The notes beneath the pieces are model-generated. The model saw only the letters and a program-made list of their open reading frames with translations, had not been told where the DNA came from and did not search any database. From assembly GCA_036378175.1 (NCBI GenBank), contig DASUWY010000011.1, forward strand, positions 1-39,416: a DNA stretch of 39,416 bases. The letters are read 5' to 3'. Source of the stretch: Thermoleophilaceae bacterium (GTDB lineage Bacteria > Actinomycetota > Thermoleophilia > Solirubrobacterales > Thermoleophilaceae). Below, piece by piece: positions 7,238-13,385 of the stretch; the stretch's first letter is position 1, and the number at the start of each line of letters is the position of its first letter. A program made the position numbers and the translations under genes.

Positions 7238-8034
7238 GTATTCAGCACGAGCTCTGCCAGATTCGCCGCCAGGGCGATCGGTTTCGGTTTTTTCGCTGCC
7301 GCCGCCTCCTCGGCGCTGGTGTCACCCGTGAGGACGAGTGCCGCGTCGAGGTGCGCTCGGCTGGCGCCGAGAACATCGCTGTCGAGACGGTCTCCGATCA
7401 CGAGCGTGCGCCCATCGCCCAGGCGATCGAGGGCGGTGAGGAAGAGCTGGGGCTCCGGCTTGCCCACGATGGCGGCCGTCTGCCCGGAGGCGGCTTCCAC
7501 CGCGGCGAGCAGCGCGCCCGTGCCCGGCCAGTAACCCTCGGGCATCGGGTAGGTGGGATCGCGGCCGGTGGCCAGAAGGTCGCCGTTGCGCCGCGCGGCG
7601 AGGCCGGCGTTCTTGAGGTCGTCGTAGGTGAGCTCGAGTGCGGCGGCCACGACCACCACCTCTGCCCGCGAGGCGAGGTCGGTTCCGTTCATTACCCGCA
7701 GCCCCGCGTCCTGCACGTGACGGAACATCGACTCCGAGCCGATCACGAACGCTGTCCTGCCCTGGCGCGTCTCGGCGAGGAGGTGCTGCATGGCGCCGCC
7801 GACGGTGACCACGTCCGCGAGCGACGCGCGGACGCCCATGCCCCACAGCTTCGCCACCTGATCCTCGGCGGAATACCACGAGTTGTTCGTGACGAAGGCG
7901 AGGCGCATCCCGGCCTCTCGGATTGCGTTGATCGCGTCGACGGAACCGGGGATCGGCTCCGGCCCGATCCACACGCACCCGTCGAGGTCGAGGATCACCT
8001 GGTCGTATTCGCGCAGCAGGGGAGTGAGCGCCAT
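7231..8034 (-). CDS. NagD-type HAD-superfamily phosphatase (subclass IIA)
   Basis: 267 aa cytoplasmic sugar/nucleotide-phosphate phosphatase of the HAD-IIA group. Motif I DLDGCVW has nucleophile Asp16 and acid/base Asp18; motif II is the Thr in FVTNNS; the Lys motif is GKPEP; motif III is GDRLDSDVLGA with Mg-binding Asp. The LTGDTS stretch after motif III is typical of NagD/AraL relatives. The C2-type cap lies between TNNS and GKPEP. Starts at ATG 8034, divergent from the cyclophilin gene; its TAA lies in the heptad element. The substrate cannot be inferred. Confidence 0.92.
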   Translation of the reverse strand: MALTPLLREYDQVILDLDGCVWIGPEPIPGSVDAINAIREAGMRLAFVTNNSWYSAEDQVAKLWGMGVRASLADVVTVGGAMQHLLAETRQGRTAFVIGSESMFRHVQDAGLRVMNGTDLASRAEVVVVAAALELTYDDLKNAGLAARRNGDLLATGRDPTYPMPEGYWPGTGALLAAVEAASGQTAAIVGKPEPQLFLTALDRLGDGRTLVIGDRLDSDVLGASRAHLDAALVLTGDTSAEEAAAAKKPKPIALAANLAELVLNTE

Positions 8035-8064
8035 GAGGCGGGCAATCGTCTCAGAATGGGTCGC

Positions 8065-8070
8065 TAGCCT
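8065..8070 (+). promoter_or_regulatory. -10 element (TAGCCT), eight bases before GTG
   Basis: TAGCCT then TACGCGCC then the GTG start at 8079, with no Shine-Dalgarno sequence. The same hexamer with the same 8-base spacing precedes the genes starting at 13340 and 19917 on the minus strand. Confidence 0.55.
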
Positions 8071-8078
8071 TACGCGCC

Positions 8079-8789
8079 GTGCGACACCTAGCTCTGATGC
8101 TCACGCTCGTGCTGGTGCCGCTCGCGGCAGCAGGCTGCGGCAGCTCGAAGTCGGGAACCAGCTCGAGCGCCGCCGCGTCAGCACCATCCACCGCCAGCGC
8201 ACCCGCCAGCACCCAGGCCACAGCCAGCAACGGCTGTACAACCGAGAAGGCGCCTCCGGCCCGCAAAGCCGGCGGCGAGTCGAAGCCCAAGGGCAAGCTC
8301 GACCCGAAGAAGACCTACACGGTCACCGTGCAGACCAACTGCGGCACCTTCGCCTTCAAGCTGGACGTGAAGGACTCACCTGACACGACCGCGGCGTTCG
8401 CGGGACTGGTCAAGCGTGGCTTCTTCAACGGGCTCATCTTCCACCGGATCGTGCCCGGCTTCGTGATCCAGGGGGGCGACCCCGCCGGCACCGGCGAGGG
8501 CGGCCCGGGCTTCAGCACCGTGGACCCGCCGCCCAAGAGCGCCGACTACAAGCTCGGCACAGTGGCGATGGCGAAGACACAGACCGAGCCGGCGGGCGCC
8601 GCGGGGAGCCAGTTCTTCGTCGTGACCGGACAGGACGCGCAGCTGCCCCCGGAGTACGCGCTGCTCGGCCACGTGACGAGCGGGATCGACGTGGTGCAGC
8701 GCATCGGGAAGCTCGGCAACCCCACCGATCCGAACGGCACGCCAACGCAGACGGTGGTGATGAAGAAGGTGACGGTGAGCAGCGGATGA
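8079..8789 (+). CDS. Secreted lipoprotein cyclophilin (peptidyl-prolyl isomerase)
   Basis: 236 aa. A lipoprotein signal peptide with lipobox LAAAGC (Cys20) is followed by a Ser/Ala/Thr-rich linker (about 21-50) and a cyclophilin domain from about residue 75: VQTNCGTFAFKLD, FHRIVPGFVIQGGDP (catalytic Arg and Phe), a Gln/Phe-containing GSQFFVVTG, and YALLGHVTSGIDVV. It should catalyse prolyl isomerisation of exported proteins at the outer face of the membrane. The upstream -10 suggests a leaderless mRNA. Its stop overlaps the CnoX-like ATG by four bases (ATGA), coupling an extracytoplasmic foldase with a cytoplasmic chaperedoxin. Confidence 0.92.
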   Translation: MRHLALMLTLVLVPLAAAGCGSSKSGTSSSAAASAPSTASAPASTQATASNGCTTEKAPPARKAGGESKPKGKLDPKKTYTVTVQTNCGTFAFKLDVKDSPDTTAAFAGLVKRGFFNGLIFHRIVPGFVIQGGDPAGTGEGGPGFSTVDPPPKSADYKLGTVAMAKTQTEPAGAAGSQFFVVTGQDAQLPPEYALLGHVTSGIDVVQRIGKLGNPTDPNGTPTQTVVMKKVTVSSG

Positions 8790-9535
8790 GCGCCGTGTTC
8801 GACGTCACCGAGCAGGACTTCATGCAGCGGGTTGTAGAGCGCTCGCGCGAGCTGCCCGTGGTCGTGGACTTCTGGGCCGAGTGGTGCGGGCCGTGCCGTC
8901 AGCTCGGGCCCGCGCTCGAGAAGGCGGCGAACGCGCGCGCCGGGAAGGTCGAGCTAGCCAAGCTCGATGTGGACAGCAACCAGGCTCTCTCGCAGAGCTT
9001 CGGCATCCGCGGCATCCCCGCCGTGAAGGCGTTCCGGGACGGCCGCGTGGTGGCGGAGTTCACGGGCGCGATCCCGCCGCCCGAGGTTGAGCGCTTCTTC
9101 GACGGGCTCGTGCCGTCCGAGGCTGACGAGCTCGCTGCCAGCAGTGACGAGGAGTCCCTGCGGCGCGCGCTCGAGCTCAAGCCCAACCACGCGGGCGCGC
9201 GGGTGGCGCTCGCCCGCATCCTGATGCAGCGCGGCGAGCTTGACGAGGCACTCGCGCTGGTGGAGCCGCTTCACGCCGACTTCTCGGCGATCGGCCTGAC
9301 CGCGCGGATCCAGCTTGCGCAGATGGGAAACGCGCCCGAGGGTGCGTTCGACGCGTGGGACGAGGGCGACTACGAGACGGCCCTCGAGAAGCTTCAGGAG
9401 GCGCTTCAGGGTGCCGCCGAGAAGGAGGAGCGCGACCTGCTCCGCCAGGTGATGGTCGCGATCTTCACTGAGCTCGGCCCGCAGAGCGAGCTTGCGAGCC
9501 AGCACCGCCGCCGCCTGGCCGCAGCGCTGAACTAG
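8786..9535 (+). CDS. CnoX/YbbN-like thioredoxin with TPR-type C-terminus
   Basis: 249 aa. The thioredoxin domain (1-105) has an intact WCGPC (33-37), unlike E. coli CnoX, where the redox motif is altered; cis-Pro is in RGIPAV. From about 115 to the end are helical repeats (SLRRALELKPNHAGARVALARILMQRGELDEALALVEPL and following) typical of YbbN-family co-chaperones that hold clients and pass them to GroEL/DnaK. Coupled to the cyclophilin gene upstream. The TAG stop is inside the CTAG shared with the convergent small gene. Confidence 0.9.
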   Translation: MSAVFDVTEQDFMQRVVERSRELPVVVDFWAEWCGPCRQLGPALEKAANARAGKVELAKLDVDSNQALSQSFGIRGIPAVKAFRDGRVVAEFTGAIPPPEVERFFDGLVPSEADELAASSDEESLRRALELKPNHAGARVALARILMQRGELDEALALVEPLHADFSAIGLTARIQLAQMGNAPEGAFDAWDEGDYETALEKLQEALQGAAEKEERDLLRQVMVAIFTELGPQSELASQHRRRLAAALN

Positions 9536-9801
9536 CCGGCGGACCGCGGGCGCCGCTCGTCCAGCACCTCGAGCGACTCCACGCGCAGCCGTCCGACTTC
9601 CAGCTCCTCGATCCGCAGGTGGTTGATCACGGCGCGACGGATCGCGAGCCGCCCGACCGCGAGCGCACCGATCGCCGCGGCACCCACGGCCATCGATCCG
9701 ACGGCGGCGGCGCCCGTCGGCCTCCATCCGGCGATGCTGGCAATCCGGGCCTCCACTCCGAACGCACGGAACAGCTCCGGCTTCGTACGGGCCCGCGGCA
9801 C
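9532..9801 (-). CDS. Small protein with short hydrophobic beta-repeat pattern
   Basis: 89 aa. After an N-terminal helix (KPELFRAFGVEARIASIAG) the chain has a five-residue-like rhythm: AAAVGSMAVGAAAIGALAVG, then RLAIRRAVINHLRIEELEVG, then RLRVESLEV. This resembles small proteins that coil into pentapeptide-like or parallel beta structures. GTG 9801 is supported by GGAGG five bases upstream; only one base separates it from the stop of the two-TM gene, so the two are an operon. Similar small repeat proteins occur in Gram-positives without a known role; none is claimed here. Confidence 0.72.
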   Translation of the reverse strand: MPRARTKPELFRAFGVEARIASIAGWRPTGAAAVGSMAVGAAAIGALAVGRLAIRRAVINHLRIEELEVGRLRVESLEVLDERRPRSAG

Positions 9802-9802
9802 G

Positions 9803-10423
9803 TCAGCCTCCGCCGCTTAAGCGCCCCGTGCGCTCGGCCTGCGCCCGCTTTTGCCGTCGTCGTCCGAAGAAGGCGAGTGCGCCGAGCACGATGGCGACGA
9901 TCAGAATTCCCCAGAAGATCGCGACGGTGCTGCTCACTCCCCCGAACGGCAGCGCGATCAGCTTCGCGAGGCCCCAGCCGATCGCGAGCGCGACGATGAT
10001 GATCGCGAGCAGGATCAGGTAGCCGCGCACCTTCAGCAGAACCGAGGAGCCCGGCGGGGGCGCCACCAGGCTCATGAGGCGCAGCATGAGGAGCTGGCGC
10101 GCGCTGGGCGGCTCCTGGCCAAGCTTGGTCACCGCCTCGCGCAGCTCGTCGGGACGACGTTCGGCGAGCGCGAGCGAGGCTTTCATCATCTGCCGCAGGG
10201 CCGGCCGCTCCTGCGGATGGCAGCCTGCCAGCGCCTCATTGAAGTACTGGCGCGCGGCCTTCGCGTCATAGCGCTCCGCTGCCCGCGCCCCGAGGATCGC
10301 CCGCGCCGCGGCGCGATGCTTGGACTCGCTCAGGAGCTGCTCGTCGGTGCGGCTCTCGAGCTGCTGGATCGCAGCCAGACTGCCCACCCGCTGCTGCATT
10401 TTGATCTGCCTCTGCTTGGCCAC
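9803..10423 (-). CDS. Two-TM membrane protein with helical cytoplasmic domain
   Basis: 206 aa, unrecognised. Residues 1-110 are helical and charged, with an alanine-rich stretch (AARAILGARAAERYDAKAARQYFNEAL) that could be a TPR-like pair. Two membrane segments follow (VRGYLILLAIIIVALAIGWG and VAIFWGILIVAIVLGALAFF), with a basic C-terminus RRRQKRAQ. GTG 10423 is preferred over the longer frame to 10519 because CAGACT lies eight bases upstream, the spacing seen at other leaderless genes here, and the protein begins cleanly there. Forms an operon with the 89-aa gene downstream. Confidence 0.7.
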   Translation of the reverse strand: MAKQRQIKMQQRVGSLAAIQQLESRTDEQLLSESKHRAAARAILGARAAERYDAKAARQYFNEALAGCHPQERPALRQMMKASLALAERRPDELREAVTKLGQEPPSARQLLMLRLMSLVAPPPGSSVLLKVRGYLILLAIIIVALAIGWGLAKLIALPFGGVSSTVAIFWGILIVAIVLGALAFFGRRRQKRAQAERTGRLSGGG

Positions 10424-10665
10424 GGCCCGAGAGTCTGGCAGACGGAGGAACTGGCGCGCTCGCGTGTTTTGCTCCGCCGGTCGCGGGTATCCCCAACTCA
10501 GACGGTTGGTCGACCCCAACTAGGCAGGGCGGCTGTCCACGGCTTCCGGCATCGACACACGCGGAGGAGCCGAATCCACAAGCTTTCGAAACCGAGCACG
10601 CTTCTAGCTCGGCCGCGCCGGCATGACGCCGTCTCGCCGTCGAGCCCGGGCAGAAGCAGCTCCAG

Positions 10666-10706
10666 AGCCGCCGCGCATCGCCCCGCGCGGCGGCTCACTT
10701 TTTCTT
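10666..10706 (+). terminator. Rho-independent terminator with no upstream gene
   Basis: AGCCGCCGCGC (10666-10676) pairs perfectly with GCGCGGCGGCT (10685-10695), 8-base loop, followed by CACTTTTTCTT. This is the most canonical intrinsic terminator for the + strand in the first half of the window, yet the nearest + strand gene upstream ends at 9535, beyond two leftward genes. Confidence 0.75.
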
Positions 10707-10711
10707 GCGAG

Positions 10712-10717
10712 TAATTT
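10712..10717 (+). promoter_or_regulatory. -10 element (TAATTT) for the DMT transporter gene
   Basis: TAATTT lies six bases before the GTG at 10724 and just downstream of the terminator, so the transporter probably has its own leaderless promoter, insulated from upstream transcription. Confidence 0.5.
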
Positions 10718-10723
10718 GGATGC

Positions 10724-11626
10724 GTGGACTCGCTCGAGCAGCTGAACGGCCGCCCGGCGCTGGCCGCCGTGGCCGGCGCGGTGACGATCGCCTTCTCGGC
10801 GATCCTCGTGCGCCTGTCGCACGCGTCCCCGTCGACGGCCGCTGTGTTCCGCTGCGCTTACGCGGTGCCGGCGCTGGCGGTGCTCGCGGCGCTCGAATGG
10901 CGGCGGTACGGGCCGCGTAGCAGGCGCGACCTCACGCTCTCGCTGGTGGCGGGGGCGTTCTTCGCCGCGGACCTCATCCTGTGGCACAACGCAATCGAGG
11001 ACGTGGGCGCCGGTCTCGCCACGGTCCTCGGCAACCTGCAGGTGGTGCTCGTGGGGGCCCTCGCGTGGCTGTTTCTGGGCGAGAGGGTGGAGGCGCGCCT
11101 GCTCGCGGCGATTCCGGTGGTGCTCGCGGGGGTGGTGTTGATCTCGGGCGCGATCGGGCACGGCGCATATGGGCGTGATCCCGCCAGAGGCGCCGTGTTC
11201 GGCATCCTCACCGGCCTCGCCTACGCCTTCTTCATCCTCATCCTCCGGCACGCCAACAACGACCTGCGCCGCCCGGCCGGGCCGCTGTTCGAGGCCACCC
11301 TTGCCTCAGCCGTATTCGCCGCGCTCGCCGGCATTGTGATCGGCGACGTGAGCTTCGTCCCCACCTGGCCAGAACACGGCTGGCTGGTGCTTCTCGCCCT
11401 GAGCTCGCAGGTGATGGGCTGGCTGCTGATCTCGATATCGCTCCCGCGGCTGCCGGCTGCGCTCACGTCCGTGCTCCTGACGATCCAGCCCGTGGGGTCC
11501 GTGCTGCTCGGGATAGCGATCTTCGGTGAGTCGCCCTCCGCCGCTCAGGTCGCCGGCGTGGGGGTGGTGCTCGCGGGCGTCACGGTGGCGAGCGTGAGGC
11601 CGCGCAAGTCCGCGGCCGTGGCTTAG
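10724..11626 (+). CDS. DMT-superfamily transporter (EamA family)
   Basis: 300 aa, about ten membrane segments arranged as two EamA repeats: the first from AVAGAVTIAFSAILVRLSH to the GVVLISGA segment, the second from FGILTGLAYAFFILILRH to the end. Conserved features include LHNAIEDVGAGLATVLGNLQ-like first-repeat residues and the end-of-repeat LTSVLLTIQPVGSVLLGIAIFGE. Drug/metabolite exporters of this type move amino acids, nucleotides or small metabolites; the substrate is not readable. GTG start with a -10 close upstream and a terminator before that. Confidence 0.9.
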   Translation: MDSLEQLNGRPALAAVAGAVTIAFSAILVRLSHASPSTAAVFRCAYAVPALAVLAALEWRRYGPRSRRDLTLSLVAGAFFAADLILWHNAIEDVGAGLATVLGNLQVVLVGALAWLFLGERVEARLLAAIPVVLAGVVLISGAIGHGAYGRDPARGAVFGILTGLAYAFFILILRHANNDLRRPAGPLFEATLASAVFAALAGIVIGDVSFVPTWPEHGWLVLLALSSQVMGWLLISISLPRLPAALTSVLLTIQPVGSVLLGIAIFGESPSAAQVAGVGVVLAGVTVASVRPRKSAAVA

Positions 11627-11659
11627 ACGACCGAGGCGCAAAAGGGGTAGGCCATGCGT

Positions 11660-11689
11660 CCACGAAGCTCTGGACAAGGGCTTTCGTGG
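11660..11689. promoter_or_regulatory. Inverted repeat upstream of the Gly-rich protein gene
   Basis: CCACGAA (11660-11666) and TTCGTGG (11683-11689) form a 7-bp inverted repeat with a 16-base spacer, between the transporter stop and a GACAAT -10 candidate (11694-11699) that lies nine bases before ATG 11709. It could be an operator or a weak terminator for the transporter. Confidence 0.35.
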
Positions 11690-11708
11690 TCTCGACAATG
11701 CTGGGCCG

Positions 11709-12431
11709 ATGCGTGCGATGAGGGGATGGATCGAGGGGCTGGGCGGTTCGCTGGTGGTCACCTGTGGCGTGGTGGTCGCAGCGCTCGCCGCCCTCGCCTT
11801 CGTCGCCTTTCACGCCGGCAGCTCGTCGCGGGTCGTCACCGGCAAGGTCGGAAGCGTTCCGATCGGCGGGCGGCAGGCGAGGGAGACGGGCGAGGTGAAG
11901 TTCGCTGGGGGCTCAGCGGCAGGCGGAGCGGCCAGCTTCGTTCACCGGTCAGTCCGCACGCACCGAGGTGGATCGCATGGGGGTCGCCGTCGCGCCGGTA
12001 CTCACGGTTTCGGCCGGCGCGGCGGCGGCAAGCTTCCTGGCGCATCGCCCAAGTCCGGCACGCCGAACTCCACGGGTGGAGGCGGCGGCTCGACCGGGAC
12101 GGGCCACGGCGGCTCGAGCGGCTCCGGCTCGGGCTCGGGCGGTGGTTCCACCAGCGGCGGCGGTGGCTCCGGGACCGGCGGCCTCGGGCAGACCGTGTCC
12201 GATACGGGCCAGACCGTGGGCAACACCATCGACAACACCACGCAGACCCTCGGCAACACGATCGACAACACGACGCAGACCGTGGGCAACACCGTGGGCG
12301 GACCGGTCGGCGACACCGTGAGCGGCACGGGCCAGGCCGTGGGCAACACCGTGACGAACACCGGGCAGACGGTCGGCAACACCGTCGACCAGGTGACGAG
12401 CGGCGTCGGCGGCCTGCTCGGCGGCGGCTAG
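11709..12431 (+). CDS. Membrane-anchored Gly-rich protein with 11-residue repeats
   Basis: 240 aa, unknown function. One N-terminal membrane segment (LVVTCGVVVAALAALAFVAF), then a basic Gly/His/Arg-rich region (about 60-115), a Gly/Ser stretch (about 120-155), and a C-terminal third made of near-identical QTVGNTIDNTT units (11 residues, 33 bases at DNA level) ending in VGGLLGGG. Eleven-residue Thr/Asn/Val repeats of this kind can form extended amphipathic helices or surface fibres. The most likely location is the outer face of the membrane or the wall. No enzyme motif is present. Confidence 0.68.
   Translation: MRAMRGWIEGLGGSLVVTCGVVVAALAALAFVAFHAGSSSRVVTGKVGSVPIGGRQARETGEVKFAGGSAAGGAASFVHRSVRTHRGGSHGGRRRAGTHGFGRRGGGKLPGASPKSGTPNSTGGGGGSTGTGHGGSSGSGSGSGGGSTSGGGGSGTGGLGQTVSDTGQTVGNTIDNTTQTLGNTIDNTTQTVGNTVGGPVGDTVSGTGQAVGNTVTNTGQTVGNTVDQVTSGVGGLLGGG
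12210..12293 (+). repeat. 33-bp tandem repeat (11 codons) in the Gly-rich protein gene
   Basis: Two full 33-base units (12210-12242, 12243-12275) beginning CAGACC and containing GGCAACACSATCGACAACAC, followed by a partial unit CAGACCGTGGGCAACACC (12276-12293). More diverged copies continue to about 12390. Confidence 0.7.
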
Positions 12432-12442
12432 GCGCAGCTCCC

Positions 12443-12448
12443 TATCGT
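12443..12448 (+). promoter_or_regulatory. -10 element (TATCGT), eight bases before GTG
   Basis: TATCGT, then TCCGCGGC, then the GTG start at 12457, with no Shine-Dalgarno sequence between. Same arrangement as at 8079, 19917 and 23625. Confidence 0.5.
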
Positions 12449-12456
12449 TCCGCGGC

Positions 12457-12735
12457 GTGGACCTGCAGTCGCGCCGCGCGCGCCGCGTTCTCGAGCGGGT
12501 GAGGGACGTGCCGCCCGGCTTCGTGCGCACCTACGGCGACCTCGAGCCGGGCGCGCCCCGCTTCGCCGGCACCGTGCTCGCCGCGTGCGATGAGCCGGAC
12601 CTGCCGTGGCACCGCATCGTGCGCGCGGACGGCTCACTCGCGAAGGGCGAGCGCCAGCGCCGGCTGCTGGAGGCGGAGGGCGTGCCGTTTCGCGGCGAGC
12701 GCGTTGACGTGCGGGCCGTGCGGCTTCCGCTCTAG
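12457..12735 (+). CDS. Alkyltransferase-like (ATL) DNA-damage recognition protein
   Basis: 92 aa, the size of a free O6-alkylguanine-DNA alkyltransferase C-terminal domain. The winged-helix fold is recognisable (VRDVPPGFVRTYGDLE, the Arg-finger region, then VLAACDEPDLPWHRIVRADGSLAKG). The active-site PCHR of true alkyltransferases is PWHR here (Trp51 replacing Cys), the hallmark of ATL proteins that bind O6-alkylguanine, flip the base and hand the lesion to nucleotide excision repair without dealkylating it. Leaderless-type start. Ends in a CTAG shared with the convergent metallo-beta-lactamase gene. Confidence 0.88.
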   Translation: MDLQSRRARRVLERVRDVPPGFVRTYGDLEPGAPRFAGTVLAACDEPDLPWHRIVRADGSLAKGERQRRLLEAEGVPFRGERVDVRAVRLPL

Positions 12736-13340
12736 CTCACGAACGCGCGCAGGGTCTCGCGAGCGCCGCCCACGACGGGATTGCCGTGCGCCATCAGCAG
12801 GCAGTCGAACTCGAGCTCGTCGCACAGGCGGCTGTACGCGGCGCGGAGCCCTTGCCTCACGCCCTCCGGATCGTCACCGAGGAGGAAGTCAGGGACGAAG
12901 CTGAGATCGGCGTCGGGCGCGTGCCACCGCACCACGCCGTCCGCCACGGCGAGCGCCCCGCCGCCCGCCGCAATGTGAAGCGCAGCCTCCTCGGGGCAGA
13001 TGGCGTCCACCTCATGCGCGGTGATGCCGGGCGCCACCTCCTCGCCGAACTCGAATCCCCGCACGTCCCGGCCATCCTCGAACTCGTGAAGCCCCGACCT
13101 GTGGCAGAGCACCTCTGTGCCGAAGCGATCGGCGAAGCGCGCGCAGTGGCGGTAGTGGTGGCGGTTGGTGAGCAGCGCCCGCTCCGGGGGCGTGTGCTCG
13201 GCGAACCAGTCGAGGCCCTCGTCCGGCTCCATCGGGTCGATCACGGCGGCCGCGGACGGCACGTAATACGAGTGAACCTGCTGGCGGATGGTCTCGCGGA
13301 ATGCGGTCCAGTGGAAGATGCCCGGCGCGATCTCCTGCAT
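12732..13340 (-). CDS. Metallo-beta-lactamase-fold hydrolase
   Basis: 202 aa. Begins like a typical MBL-fold protein (MQEIAPGIFHWTAFR ... HSYYVPSAAAVIDPMEPDEG), then LLTNRHHYRHCARFADRF at the metal-ligand position, GGALAVADGVVRWH, FVPDFLLGDD, and a final LLMAHGNPVVGGA with the late His. The HxHxDH motif is degenerate (RHHYRHC), so metal binding may be altered. ATG 13340 has TAGCCT exactly eight bases upstream; the frame continues to 15050 but only as antisense to the transglycosylase gene. Diverges from that gene across a 45-bp region with an inverted repeat. Confidence 0.82.
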   Translation of the reverse strand: MQEIAPGIFHWTAFRETIRQQVHSYYVPSAAAVIDPMEPDEGLDWFAEHTPPERALLTNRHHYRHCARFADRFGTEVLCHRSGLHEFEDGRDVRGFEFGEEVAPGITAHEVDAICPEEAALHIAAGGGALAVADGVVRWHAPDADLSFVPDFLLGDDPEGVRQGLRAAYSRLCDELEFDCLLMAHGNPVVGGARETLRAFVS

Positions 13341-13348
13341 CGGCGCGA

Positions 13349-13369
13349 AGGCTAACGGGCCGCCCGTTA
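13349..13369. promoter_or_regulatory. Divergent promoter region with a 7-bp inverted repeat
   Basis: The minus-strand -10 TAGCCT occupies 13354-13349. Overlapping it, TAACGGG (13353-13359) and CCCGTTA (13363-13369) form a perfect inverted repeat with 3-base spacer. A repressor bound here could block the MBL gene and possibly the transglycosylase gene starting at 13386. Confidence 0.5.
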
Positions 13370-13385
13370 ATCCGGATGTGCAAGC

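Larger units (their letters stand above)
10424..10723. other. 300-bp gene-free region between divergent genes
   Basis: No convincing coding region. It contains CCCCAACT twice (10491-10498, 10514-10521) with a complementary GGTTGG between them (10504-10509), so the middle segment can pair with either copy, and a strong rightward terminator at 10666-10706. Short open frames on both strands lack ribosome-binding sites and have no recognisable protein character. A small RNA or leader is possible. Confidence 0.5.

Noticed and set aside
10440-10720. tRNA or known riboswitch in the 300-bp gap
   Set aside because: Some D-arm-like and T-arm-like strings occur (TCAGACGGTTGG, TTTCGAAAC), but no cloverleaf with a 7-bp acceptor stem could be drawn and no known riboswitch core was recognised.
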